From Brucella oryzae (GTDB taxonomy: Bacteria > Pseudomonadota > Alphaproteobacteria > Rhizobiales > Rhizobiaceae): 64,000 nt of DNA. Below the pieces are notes generated by a model. It was not told the DNA's origin, searched no databases, and was given only the letters and a program-made list of their open reading frames with translations. The DNA lies in assembly GCA_012103035.1 (NCBI GenBank), contig JAAVLL010000002.1:372001-436000 (forward strand). Direction: 5' to 3'. Below are positions 1 through 9,783 of the stretch, piece after piece. Positions within the stretch are counted from its first letter, which is position 1; each line of letters begins with the position of its first letter. Both the position numbers and the translations under genes were made by a program.

Positions 1-842
1 AGAAACATGATCGCCTGTTCGGAGATGGTTGCATGTTTGCTTCGCTCAGGAATGAGGGCGGTCCAGGGCAGGGCGACAACGTAATCCTGTGGCACAATCA
101 CTGCAAAATCCGCAGTATCGTATTGCCATTTGCTTATGTCTGACAACGGCACGTTATAGGCAAGGTCGATATTGCCAGCCGACAATGCCTGTAACAGCTC
201 TTCGCTTGTATCGAAGATACGCGCCTGTGACGCGCCAAAGGCGCGAATAATACGCCAAAACAGTGGAGAGCGGATCGAATCCTGAGCCGCCAAAGTGTAG
301 CTGACATTATCAATGCCAATATTGACGATGCCGACACGCCGTTGAAAGCGGACGGCGTTCTGCTCTAGAAGCCGTGCAAGTTCAATGCGTGTCGTAGGCA
401 ATTCACTGTCGAGCGCGCGGCGTTTGACAACACTTACCGCTGGATCGAAACCGATGCTGAACAATTCGCTGCGCCAATGAGCCTGTGGCGCCAGTCCGGC
501 ATTGCGGACAATTCCGTTTCTTGGCTGTGCGCCGCCTTCATTGGCGATAAGCACAGCAAGATCTGGCGTGGAAAGGATAGCGAGATCGGCGGCGCTTGCC
601 TCTTCAGCGCCCGCAAGAAGCCGCGAGGTCCATTCACCCGGCCTGATCTGCCGATATGTGATGTCGACGCCCGGCAACTGTCGGGCAAGTCCGGCCTGAA
701 CGGGCGCTATGGTTTCGGGTGCAATGTCGCCGACAATCTGAAACTCGGGTTTTGACGTCGGATCATTTTGCGCATGCGTGTTATGCAAGGAAGGTACTGT
801 CAACATCAGAACGGCGCAAACTTGCAGGATAATGCGTCTCAT
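1..842 (-). CDS. Periplasmic solute-binding protein, 3' end outside window
   Basis: An uninterrupted minus-strand frame of 280 codons runs off the left edge. It starts MRRIILQVCAVLMLTVPSLH and continues into THA, a typical signal peptide of about 24 residues, so the product should be periplasmic. The mature part resembles the ABC-type Fe3+/organophosphate binding proteins encoded beside TctD/TctE-like two-component systems. Its start ATG overlaps the kinase stop by 4 bp (ATGA), which implies translational coupling in one operon: regulator, kinase, binding protein. By analogy with such operons it may present a ligand to the kinase sensor domain; the ligand cannot be read from sequence. No frame break is visible here. 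Confidence 0.7.
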   Translation of the reverse strand, partial: MRRIILQVCAVLMLTVPSLHNTHAQNDPTSKPEFQIVGDIAPETIAPVQAGLARQLPGVDITYRQIRPGEWTSRLLAGAEEASAADLAILSTPDLAVLIANEGGAQPRNGIVRNAGLAPQAHWRSELFSIGFDPAVSVVKRRALDSELPTTRIELARLLEQNAVRFQRRVGIVNIGIDNVSYTLAAQDSIRSPLFWRIIRAFGASQARIFDTSEELLQALSAGNIDLAYNVPLSDISKWQYDTADFAVIVPQDYVVALPWTALIPERSKHATISEQAIMF

Positions 843-2237
843 ACATCTGGCCCCGGTGTTGTTGCGGGCAATGTCACCAAAACGCTTGTTCCGCCGCCTT
901 GGCGGTCCCGCAATTCAATTTCACCGCCTAACGCCTCCACAACCATTTTCGCTATCGGCAATCCGAGGCCCGACCCCGGCTTTGATTGGTCTCCGCGGAC
1001 AAAACGCTCGAAGACGCGTTTTTCATTTCGTGCAAGTCCCACGCCTCTGTCATGCACGCCAAGCGTGATCGTAGCTCAATCTGGTTAAGACTGATAGTAA
1101 CAGGGCCGGGCGCATGAACGAGCGCGTTTTCGACGATGTTTCGAATCATTTCCCTGATACTGATGGTTTCGCCGCTCACATAGACCGGCTTGTCAGGCGC
1201 TTCAAAGCGGATTGTTCGTTGCAGATTCGAATAGCCGCCTTCAGCGCGCAATCTTCGCACGGCTTCTTGGGTAACCTGCCGCAGGTCCAGCGTTTCGGGC
1301 GTTCTCGACTGGATACTGTGCAGTGTGGTCGCCTCGGACAAAAGCTGATTTGCGAGCAGGCTTGCGCTTATGGAATTGGCATGGACACGGGCAAGGATTT
1401 CCTTTTGCCGGTCTGGATCAGTTTCTTCGAGCGACAGTTCCGTCAATGCGCGCAGGGCCGTGAGCGGCGTGCGCATCTGATGAGCTGCATCGGCGGTAAC
1501 CAGCTTCAATCCGGCAAGCACATTGTTCAGGCGTCCCATGAAATCATTGAGTGCCGCGACCAGTGCGGTGACCTCCTTGGGAATGGGACCAGCAACCGGG
1601 TTCAGGTCGGATGAGGAACGCTGGCGCAGATCAGACTCGACTGTTCGCAATGGTCTGAATGCAAATCGGATCGCGAGCCAGATAAGGACCAATGCAAGCA
1701 AAGCCACGCCAAGCGCAGGCAAGATTGTATTGAGGCTCAGCTGCAAGGTCAGCTGCCTTCGCGCTTCGCGTGTCTCCCCACCAGAACATCGACCCAGCCG
1801 CCGCCCTTTGCATCGCTGTGATAACGTGCGACAGCTGCAATCCGCACTTTTTCCCCGCGATAAACGCTGTCGTTCAGACGGACGCGATTATTGTTGCCGT
1901 GCGGAATTTCAAGTCCGAGAATGGGCGAACCGGTCAAGAGGCTACCATCAGGGGCCACCACGCGGTAGAAGATACGATTGAGGCGCGATGTGCCCAGGAT
2001 AGCAAAAGCCGAGTGTGGAAGATCGACGCTGAGCGCACCATCCTGCAGAGTTATCGTGTCTGCGATGGAGAGAGCTGCAGCTCCCAGAACGCGATCAAAT
2101 GCTTCATCGGCGGCCCGATGCGCATACCACCGACCCAGAAAGAAGAGCAGAACCGTGACAGCGAAGAGTGTCATTCCGCTGCCCAGCAGAATGCGGCGCT
2201 GAATTGAATATTCCCTGTTTTCTGCTCCTTTTACCAT
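839..2237 (-). CDS. TctE/QseC-type sensor histidine kinase (two frame breaks)
   Basis: Read through two single-base gaps, the product is about 466 residues, the usual TctE length. Order: N-terminal membrane helix (about residues 13-33), periplasmic sensor segment of about 120 residues, second membrane helix, linker, dimerisation helix with the phospho-accepting His in DAAHQMRTPLTAL (about residue 254), N box EMIRNIVENAL, then HDRGVGL and GSGLGLPIAK of the ATPase domain. Frame breaks lie near 1779, where a GGGG run needs one more G to give VGETREARRQL, and near 1075, where IELR must join ITLGVHDRG. Its start overlaps the regulator stop by one base (TGATG). It should phosphorylate the upstream-encoded regulator in response to a periplasmic solute. 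Confidence 0.8.
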
Positions 2238-2913
2238 CAGAGTTGCGGTGCTTTAAGCCGGAGCAGATAGCCCACGCCGCGTTGTGTGACTATCTCAACT
2301 GTGCTGTTCTCGAGCTTCTTCCGCACGCGTGAAACCAGCAGTTCGATAGCATTGGGTGTGCCGGTATCTTCATGGCCGAATAGTTTCAGAACCAGCATAT
2401 CTTTTGGGACAGTGACATTGAAACGGGTGGCAAGCATTTCCAGCACATCGAATTCGCGCCGCCCGAAATCCAACGGCTCGTCACCCTGCATCACTGATCT
2501 CTGCGTCAGATTGACCGATAAATCGCCGATCCGCAAAACCGGCTGCGCCACGCCCATATGCCGTCTTGCGACAGCTCTGATCCGGGCAACAAGCTCCCTG
2601 AGATCGAAGGGTTTGACCAGATAATCATCGGCACCAAGCTCCAGAAGATCGATCTTGTCGGCAATCTGGTTACGTGCGGTGATAACCAATACGGGGCAGG
2701 ACGAGGATTGTTCGCGCATATTACGCAGGATCGCAAAGCCGTCACGGCCCGGAAGGTTGATGTCGAGCACGACAAGATCAAAACAGCCGTTCACGGCCAG
2801 ATCTTCTCCGTGCTCGCCATCATAGACAGTCGTGACGATATGGCCTTCTTTTCAAGCTTAGAAGCAATAGCAAACGCGATATCGATTGTGTCTTCTACGA
2901 GAAGGATACGCAT
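2237..2913 (-). CDS. OmpR-family response regulator, TctD-like (one frame break)
   Basis: About 225 residues: receiver domain starting MRILLVEDTIDIAF with phospho-acceptor Asp in VVLDINLPG and the conserved Lys in YLVKPF, then a winged-helix DNA-binding domain with FGRREFDVLEML and the C-terminal RVRKKLE...QRGVGYLLR. A missing base near 2842 (GGCC where GGGCC restores KKGHIVTTVYDG) splits the frame. It lies first in the operon with the kinase and binding protein and is divergent from the PhnD-like gene across 127 bp. By family behaviour it probably activates that divergent transport locus. Confidence 0.82.
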
Positions 2914-3040
2914 GTTGTGTGGAACGACTCTATGCAAGTTTTCGGACGACAGGATTCTGACAGCTGGAATTGTTAGTATCTGAGAAATATCGGATGAGGC
3001 TGCGGCGCTTGTATCATAGCAAGCGTCCAGGGAGGAAAAA
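2914..3040. promoter_or_regulatory. Divergent intergenic region, response regulator / PhnD-like gene
   Basis: A 127-bp gap between two divergent start codons must hold promoters for both transcription units and is the natural place for binding sites of the response regulator. A GGGAGGAAAAA Shine-Dalgarno stretch sits just before the ATG at 3041. I did not find a convincing direct repeat, so no operator is claimed. Confidence 0.45.
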
Positions 3041-4009
3041 ATGTTCTGGCGCGGGGTGGCATGTCGCATAGGCATGACCTTATTTGGGCTTCAGCTGTGC
3101 ATCGCTTATGCGAATGCCGCTGATGCTGCTTGCGCTTATCGCGGCGCGCTGGATGAGCGTTATTGCGACGAGAACCGCGACCTTGTCGCAGATACTCCCA
3201 AAGACGCTTCCCAGTGGCGTGATCCGCAGACACTCGTATGGGCCTATTCGCCCATCGAAGACCCGGCGGTTTATGCGCGGCTCTTCAAGCCGTTCACCCA
3301 GCATCTTGAAGCCTGTCTTGGACGACAGATCGTCTACTATCCGATCCAGTCAAGCGCGGATGAAGTGGAGGCGATGCGGTCGGGTCGTCTGCATTTTGCC
3401 GGTTTCTCAACGGGACCGACAATTGAGGCGGTCAATCGCGCAGGCGCGGCTCCGTTCGCCGCCAAGGGCACTGGCGATCAGATGCGCGGCTATCGCCTGG
3501 TAGCGGTGGTGCACGCCGACTCGCCTTATGAAAAGCTGAGTGATCTCAAAGGGCGTCGCGTCGCCCATGCGTCGCAATTCTCAAATTCCGGCAATGTCGC
3601 GCCACGCGCGCTCTTTCCAAAAGAAGGTCTTACGCCGGGGCAGGACTATGCGCCTATCATGTCGGGCGGGCACGATAAATCGATCCTCGGCGTTGTCGCC
3701 GGTGATTACGACATGGCGGCTATTGCCTCCGATGTGCTTGAACGCATGATTGAGCGGGGGCTTGTGAAGCGTGATGCGGTTCGCCTGATCTATCAGAGCG
3801 ATCTGTTTCCAACCTCGTCATTTGTTTACGCGCACAATTTGGCTCCGTCACTCGTCGCTGAGATGAAGCGATGCTTTTTCAATTTCACGTTCACACCTGA
3901 AATGAGGGCCGAGTTTCAGGGTGACGATCACTTCATTCCCATAGATTACGCAGCCGCGTGGTCCGTGGTGCGCGAGGTGAGCGAGAAGGCTGGCGCACCA
4001 CCTCCATAA
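3041..4009 (+). CDS. PhnD-family periplasmic phosph(on)ate-type binding protein
   Basis: Intact 322-residue frame with a strong GGAGG-type ribosome site. An N-terminal hydrophobic segment ending at YANA gives export; several Cys residues sit early in the mature protein. The body has PhnD/TIGR01098-like features: VWAYSPIEDPAVYARLFKPF, RSGRLHFAGFSTGPTIEA, the hinge segment SDLKGRRVAHASQFSNSG, and VVAGDYDMAAIASDVLERM. Proteins of this family bind phosphonate, phosphate esters or other small anions and feed either an ABC importer or a sensor. It precedes the permease by 131 bp on the same strand. With a second binding protein at the end of the operon (7072), one may serve uptake and the other sensing. 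Confidence 0.75.
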   Translation: MFWRGVACRIGMTLFGLQLCIAYANAADAACAYRGALDERYCDENRDLVADTPKDASQWRDPQTLVWAYSPIEDPAVYARLFKPFTQHLEACLGRQIVYYPIQSSADEVEAMRSGRLHFAGFSTGPTIEAVNRAGAAPFAAKGTGDQMRGYRLVAVVHADSPYEKLSDLKGRRVAHASQFSNSGNVAPRALFPKEGLTPGQDYAPIMSGGHDKSILGVVAGDYDMAAIASDVLERMIERGLVKRDAVRLIYQSDLFPTSSFVYAHNLAPSLVAEMKRCFFNFTFTPEMRAEFQGDDHFIPIDYAAAWSVVREVSEKAGAPPP

Positions 4010-4140
4010 TTCGCTTCACAGCAAGCGATCAATTCGCATGGCATTTTTCTGAGTGCCAGCTCGCAGCAAGCCAGAACACAGTCAACTGCAACCCGATTGG
4101 GTTTCGGTCTGGGTTCCTTCGGCTCAAAGTGGATAAAATA

Positions 4141-5936
4141 ATGAGTTATTACAAGCAGCTAACCTACAAATACAAGGTCTATAATACAGACCCTACGACA
4201 CTGATCGGGGTCATGCTCGCAATCGTTTTGCTTATCTGATTGCGGCGCCGATCGTGCTGCTTTTGTCAGATGCAGTGATTGTCCAGTTCGCTGATCGGGC
4301 ACGTTCGGGCCAGCAGATCGGTGAATTGACCTTCTATTATCTCAACCGTGCGTTTTTCTCGGCGATTTCGACGGATGTGTTCTGGCGTCCGCTCTGGAAC
4401 ACGGCAATCATCGCAGTCGGTTCGATTGCCTTTGCGCTTGTTACGGGCATTCCACTGGCGTGGCTTTTGAGCCGCACAAATTTACCGGGCAAGAAGTGGT
4501 TCTCGACAGCATTGATTGTTCCTTACATGCTGCCTTCGTGGACCTTCGCTTTGGCTTGGCTGACCCTGTTCAAAAACCGCACCACCGGTGGTCAGTCAAG
4601 CTGGATGGAAGCTTTGGGCTTCTCGCCACCTGATTGGCTTGCTTACGGCATGTTGCCAATCATGCTCATTCTGGCCATGCACTATACGCCATTCGTGATC
4701 CTGCTTTTCGGCAATGCGTTGCGGCAGTTTGATTCCACGCTTGAAGATTCAGCCCGTGTCATGGGTGCAGGCAAATTGCTGATCGCGCGTCGCATCATTC
4801 TTCCATTGATGCTGCCGTCGCTTGTGTCGGCTTCAACGCTGATCTTCGCCAAATGTCTCGGTGACTTCGGTGTCGCCTATATTCTTGGCGTGCCGGTTGG
4901 TTTTGACGTTCTGGCGACGTCTCTTTTCCGCGCAATTTCGACCAGTCAGGCTGGCATGAGCGCAGTTCTTGCGGCAACCATTGTCGTGCTTGGTAGCATT
5001 TCAATCTTCCTCGATATGTATTTGCTCAAGGAAGCGCGCCGTTTCGTCACTATTGGCAACAAGGGTTCTATGAACCGCCAGACCGACCTCGGACGCTTCC
5101 GTGTGCCTGCATTCAGCTTTGCCGCACTCATGTTCGTTGTCAGCGCGTTTATTCCGCTGATGGCGCTTCTGCTGACGACGGTTATGCGTGTGCCGGGCGT
5201 TTTCACGCTGGATAATTTCACGCTGGATTTCTGGATCGGCACCAATCTTAACACCACCGCGATGAGCAATGGCATCCTCTTGACAGGCGAGTTCTGGAAA
5301 GCGACCTGGAACACGCTGTGGATCGTCGGCTCGGCTGCATTGGGTGCGGGTCTGCTTGGCCTTCTGGTCGGTTATGTCGTGGCTCGTACGCCTGTTTCGC
5401 TTGTTGGCACGTTTCTGCGTCAGGTGACATTCCTGCCTTATCTGGTTCCGGGCATTGCATTTGCTGCGGCCTATCTCACGATGTTTGCAGTGCAGCGCGG
5501 TCCGCTTCCGGCCTTGTACGGAACGCCGATCCTGCTGGTTCTCGCGATCCTTGCCGATCAGATGCCATTCGCATCGCGTGCGGGTATCTCGGCGATGATG
5601 CAGCTTGGCAAAGCGCCTGAAGAAGCGGCCCAGATCGTGGGTGCCGGTTTCTGGCGTCGTCTGGTTTCGATTGTCGCGCCAATCCAGAAAGGCTCTCTGG
5701 TTTCAGGAATTCTGCTGCCGTTTATCTCTGGCATCAAGGGCCTGAGCCTCGTCGTCGTGCTGGCTGTGCCGGGCACGGACGTTCTCACCACCTATGCATT
5801 GCGCCTCGTCGACTACAGCTACAGCCAGGCCGCAAATGCAGTCGTTTTGATGATCTGCGTCATCGCCTTTGGCGGCACGGTTATCGTTCAAAAACTCACC
5901 AACAGCAAATTGTCTGACGGATTGGGAGGCAAATAA
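4141..5936 (+). CDS. ABC importer permease, fused two-domain Fe3+/phosphoester type (one frame break)
   Basis: About 598 residues with two copies of the binding-protein-dependent permease domain in one chain, as in ferric and phosphoglycerate-type importers. Many hydrophobic helices are evident. The EAA-like loops that contact the ATPase are LEDSARVMGAGKLLIARRI in the first half and APEEAAQIVGAGFWRRLVSI in the second. A missing T near 4232 splits off the first ~30 residues (LAIVL then IAAPIVLLLSD). Its TAA stop overlaps the ATPase start ATG by one base, so the two are translationally coupled. The substrate is not determinable; automatic annotation as iron(III) transport is common for this family but phosphorylated sugars are equally possible. 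Confidence 0.82.
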
Positions 5937-7020
5937 TGTCGAGCATTACTATTCGCGATGTCAGAAAGAGCTACGGCAAAGCCGCCCGCGCCGCAGTTGA
6001 AAAGCTTTCACTCGAAATTCCAAAATCGGAGTTTCTCTGCCTGCTTGGACCTTCGGGTTGCGGCAAGACGACGACGCTCCGCATGATTGCGGGTCTTGAA
6101 TATCCAACCGAAGGTCAGATCCTCGTCGATGGTCAGAAGATCGTGTCGGTTGATGACGGCATTTATGTACCACCAGAAAAGCGTGGCATGGGGCTGGTGT
6201 TCCAGAACTATGCCCTTTGGCCGCACATGACGGTCGAACAGAATGTCGAGTTCGGCTTGAAGTTGCATAAGGTCGCCAAGGCTGAGCGTCAGCGTATTAT
6301 AGATGACGTTCTGCAGAAGCTTGGCATCGAGCGTTATCGCGACCGTTTGCCAGCACAAATGTCTGGCGGTCAGCAGCAGCGTGTAGCCCTTGCACGTATG
6401 CTGGCGCTCAAGCCCGATATTATTCTGCTCGATGAACCGCTTTCCAATCTCGATGCGAAACTGCGCCTGGAAATGCGTGCCGAGCTCAAGCGTATTCATC
6501 AAGAAATGGGCTCTACGGTCGTATTTGTAACGCATGATCAGTGGGAGGCCATGACATTGGCAACCACGATCGCAGTGATGAGCGAAGGCGAGTTGCAGCA
6601 GCTTGGCACGCCTGACGATATTTACGAGCGCCCGGCCAATCGCTTTGTGGCTGAATTCATCGGCAATCTGCCGATCAATATCATCGAGCTTAATGACAGC
6701 AATAACGGCGCGTTGGCGACATGGGCACGCGACTACCTCAAGGCGCAGAGCATTGCGGCAGGCAATGTCGGTTCCGTCGGTATCCGGCCGGAATCCGTGC
6801 GTCTCAGCGATACGCCCGTTGAGCACGGATGTGTAGCCAAAGTGGTGGATATCGTGCCCACCGGCGGCAGCTGGATCGTCGAAGTGTCAGTTCATGGCGA
6901 GCAGTTTTTGCAATCGCTGCAGACGCTCCGGCCCAGAAGGCTAGCGATGAAATCTGGTTCCATGTCGAACGCAGCCACGTCCACGTGTTCGACAAAGAAG
7001 CCAAGCGCATCAGGGACTGA
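5936..7020 (+). CDS. ABC importer ATP-binding protein (frame break near the C-terminus)
   Basis: About 361 residues when a missing T in a TTTTT run near 6906 is restored; otherwise the frame overruns to 7072 with an unnatural Ser-rich tail. All ATPase motifs are present: Walker A GPSGCGKTT, Q loop VFQNYALWPH, signature MSGGQQQRVALARML, Walker B DIILLDEPLSNLD and H loop VTHDQWEA. The C-terminal TOBE-like domain (IRPESVRL...VVDIVPTGGSW) marks the MalK/PotA/FbpC class of importers. The restored end is FHVERSHVHVFDKEAKRIRD. It drives the upstream permease. Confidence 0.85.
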
Positions 7021-7071
7021 CGCGGCGTCGCTTTCGTTCTCATACAATAATCATCAACATTGGAGGAAATA

Positions 7072-8217
7072 ATGCGTTCAACCCTTCGCAAATATGCGGC
7101 ACTTTCATTGAGCGCCGCAGTTCTGGCAAGCACGGCCGCTTTCGCGGAACCTGCTGCTGAAATCGGTATCAAGGATGCGGATTACTCGCTCGAAGCACTG
7201 ATTGAAGCAGCCAGGAAAGAGCCGGGCATTACAGTTGTGGACGCCACTGGCAAGATCGTCACCATGGCTGAAGCCTTCACCGCAAAATACGGTGTGAAGG
7301 CTACAGGCGTGAAGATGAATGGCCAGAACCAGGAACAGGTCATTCTGCGTGAAGCTGCTGCAAACAATGTTCGCACGGACGTCTTCAACATGAGCAATCT
7401 GCCATCAGTTACGTCGGAAATCATCGTTCAGGGCGCAGGTCTCAGCTGGCTTCCACCTGATCTCAAGGATGATATCCTTGTGGAATATCAGAACCCGGCC
7501 ATTACCAGCCTCAATCCGTGGGTATGGGCTTATAACTCGGATGTTCATGGCGATAAGTGCCCGATCGACAATATCTGGGCGCTGACTACCGAGGAGTGGA
7601 AGGGCCGCATTGCTATGCCCGATCCGCTTCTGCGCAACGAAACGATGTTCTGGTTCAATCAGATTGCCGAGCATGACGATGAAGCCATGCGCAAGGCATA
7701 TGAAGAGTTCTTCGGTGAGCCACTGAAAACCGATGAAGCAAGCGCGACTGCTGAGTGGGTCAAGCGCTTCGCCAAGAACCGTCCGAGCGTTACGCGGAGC
7801 GATACGGAAGTCGGTCCGATCATCGGTGCAAAGGGGCAGGAAAAGCCATTTATGGGCTTCCTCAGCACGTCGATCTTCCGTGATGCCAAGAAGAATGGCT
7901 ACACGATGGGTATTTGTGCAGGCATGAAGCCTTGGGCCGGACAGCTGACGCCACGCGTTGCCGTTATCGCATCCGGTACGAAAAGCCCGAATGCATCGAA
8001 GCTCTTCGTGCATTACATGATGACCGAAGAGGGCATGGCTCCGCAGTTGGCCGATGGAAAGATTTCGTCGAACAAGGACGCGAAGATTCCAGAAAGCGAA
8101 GTATCCGGCATCGTGAAAGTCATCGACCAGCTCTACGTTCCACATTCCGAGACCGCCGAAAGCGACTATTCAAAGCTTCAGGATTGGCAGGATTTCTGGA
8201 CCATTAACTCTCGATAG
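7072..8217 (+). CDS. ABC importer periplasmic solute-binding protein, AfuA/FbpA-like
   Basis: Intact 381-residue product. The ATG at 7072 is chosen because a GGAGG ribosome site sits at 7062-7066; an upstream in-frame TTG would overlap that site. Signal peptide: MRSTLRKYAALSLSAAVLAS followed by TAAFA. The mature protein has the family 1 extracellular binding pattern (GITVVDATGKIVTMAEAF, TDVFNMSNLPSV, NPWVWAYNSDV, EWKGRIAMPDPLLRNE). It is the last gene of the import operon and is followed by a strong terminator. Family members bind Fe3+ or phosphorylated organic anions. Confidence 0.8.
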   Translation: MRSTLRKYAALSLSAAVLASTAAFAEPAAEIGIKDADYSLEALIEAARKEPGITVVDATGKIVTMAEAFTAKYGVKATGVKMNGQNQEQVILREAAANNVRTDVFNMSNLPSVTSEIIVQGAGLSWLPPDLKDDILVEYQNPAITSLNPWVWAYNSDVHGDKCPIDNIWALTTEEWKGRIAMPDPLLRNETMFWFNQIAEHDDEAMRKAYEEFFGEPLKTDEASATAEWVKRFAKNRPSVTRSDTEVGPIIGAKGQEKPFMGFLSTSIFRDAKKNGYTMGICAGMKPWAGQLTPRVAVIASGTKSPNASKLFVHYMMTEEGMAPQLADGKISSNKDAKIPESEVSGIVKVIDQLYVPHSETAESDYSKLQDWQDFWTINSR

Positions 8218-8235
8218 AGAGTATAGCAGTTAGAT

Positions 8236-8268
8236 AATGGCCAGAGGTTTAATTCTCTGGCCATTTTT
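8236..8268 (+). terminator. Rho-independent terminator of the ABC import operon
   Basis: An 11-bp perfect stem, AATGGCCAGAG and CTCTGGCCATT, around an 8-base loop is followed by a T run. It begins 18 bases after the binding-protein stop codon. Confidence 0.9.
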
Positions 8269-8326
8269 CTGTAATTGTTTGCGAAATCGACGCGCCATTT
8301 ATGCATTACACAAGGGGCTGACATAG

Positions 8327-8942
8327 ATGGCGCGTCCGCGGTTACTTGAACCACCAGTGTTGCAAAATTTTGATGAGGTTGGCAACAGGGCGGTGATTGA
8401 AGCGTCATTCACACTCCTTGATGAACAGGTGAAAGTTCTGCTGTGGAATGCCGTTATAGCCCGCAGATGGCCCTTGGTCTGGTTCCAGAAGTTCTCAATC
8501 CCGTTGATATGATTCATGTCGTCTGCGAACAATTCCGAGTGGTTGATCTGGACGTGATGGAACTCGGAAGCGTCCAGAACATCATGGACACCGAAACTGT
8601 CGGTATAGACGATGGAGTCCGGTCTCACCTTATCCTTGATGATTGGGAAAAGCGCGTCTGTACTGGAATTTGGGATGATTACGACATGAACCTTGCCCCG
8701 TTTCAAAAGCTCAAAGACCGGGATATTGCCCGCTGCGCCGCGACCGCGCTTACCTTTCCTACGTTTGCCGAAATAGCTTTCATCGACTTCGATCTCACCG
8801 CCCATTAGACCCAGCTCTGATGCAGCCAATTCCTCGAAAATCACTTCGCGGAGCTTGTGGAGGAACAGGATCGCTGTATTGCGATTGACGCCTGTCAATT
8901 CCGCCGCTGTGCGGGCCGTGGTACCTGCGCAAAAATACTTTA
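8327..8942 (-). pseudogene. IS1595-family transposase remnant
   Basis: The minus frame carries IS1595/ISXO2-type motifs: KYFCAGTTARTAAELTGVNR, then VDESYFGKRRKGKRGRG, VIIPNSSTDALFPIIKD, VYTDSF and INGIENFWNQTKGHLR. The start and N-terminal zinc ribbon are missing because IS5 copy 1 abuts at 8943. The C-terminal part is off-frame near 8450, and the restored frame has a TGA where Trp is expected in KECEW, before ending HWWFK. A GGGGCTGACATAG stretch at 8314 is probably its terminal repeat. The missing 5' half is not found on the far side of the IS5-IS701-IS5 block, so material has been lost. Truncation plus nonsense codon make this a true pseudogene. Confidence 0.8.
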
Positions 8943-9718
8943 GGTAACCGACTCATAAGAACGTAGCGAGATACGAATTGCAGCAAGCTGGATAGATGCG
9001 AGGAAATTGTCGTCGCGTTTGTCGTATCGCGTTGCGATGGCCCTGAAGTGTTTGAGTTTATTGAAGAACCTTTCGACCGCGTTCCGTTGCTTATAGAGCC
9101 ATGGGCTGAAGGCGGGGATATTCACACGGTTTGGCATGGGGCGGATGCAGCCCCATGCTCCTCGTTCTTTAAAGCTTTGGCGCAAACCGTCGCTGTCGTA
9201 AGCGCGATCTGCCAGTAGTATCTGCCCGGACCCGAGCGTCTCAAACATATCGGCTGCCGAACGTCCATCATGTGCGTGTCCGGCAGTCAGTTTCAGTCGA
9301 ATTGGGCGACCATCAGCATCGACAAGTGTATGGATTTTGGTTGTCAGGCCGCCGCGCGAGCGACCCATGCAACCGGATCGCTCGTCTTTTGACCGTTGGC
9401 CGCATGTTGATGGACGCGGATTGACGAGGAGTCGATCATCTGGATATCGCCGTCGTAAGCTTCTGATATCGCGTTGAGAATGCGGGCCCAGTGCCCCGCA
9501 TGACGCCATCTGTTGAAGCGATTTACACAGGTCGTATAAGGACCATATCGAGCTGGAATGTCTGCCCACGGCGCACCTGTTCTCAGCCGCCAGAATATAC
9601 CGTTCAAAACACGTCGATCGTCAACCCGAGCCTTACCACGCACCTTGGTCGGAAGAAGCGGTTCAATCACGGACCATTCGAAATCTGTTAAATCAAAACG
9701 CCCCATCACTGCCTCCAT
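8940..9718 (-). CDS. IS5-family transposase, copy 1 (split frames)
   Basis: The start MEAVMGRFDLTDFEWSVIEP leads a DUF4096-like N-terminal domain, followed by the DDE part: IQMIDSSSIRVHQHA, ILLADRAYDSDGLR and FFNKLKHFRAIATRYDKR. The two halves are in different frames around a CAAAAG run near 9394. Copy 3 has CAAAAAG at this place and reads straight through, and copy 2 rejoins by lacking two bases further on. Expression here would need ribosomal frameshifting, or the run is miscounted. Confidence 0.8.
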
Positions 9719-9780
9719 GTCGATGGAGACAGTGAATCACAAACCATGCAATCCGGAAATCATTTTATGGGTATGTGACC
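8943..9780 (-). mobile_element. IS5-family (IS427 group) element, copy 1
   Basis: 838 bp with imperfect ends GGTAACCGACTCATAAG and (reverse complement) GGTCACATACCCATAAA, flanked by TA on both sides. Two further copies occur in the window (11197-12032 in the same orientation and 42366-43204 inverted). It truncates the IS1595 remnant. Confidence 0.88.
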
Positions 9781-9783
9781 TAG

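Noticed and set aside
1114..1614. 166-codon plus frame
   Set aside because: Antisense of the histidine kinase H-box and ATPase region.
6008..6826. 272-codon open frame on the minus strand
   Set aside because: It is the antisense shadow of the ABC ATPase gene, whose motifs are all intact on the plus strand; no family features in the shadow.
7405..8145. 246-codon minus frame
   Set aside because: Antisense of the intact binding-protein gene with a clear ribosome site and signal peptide.
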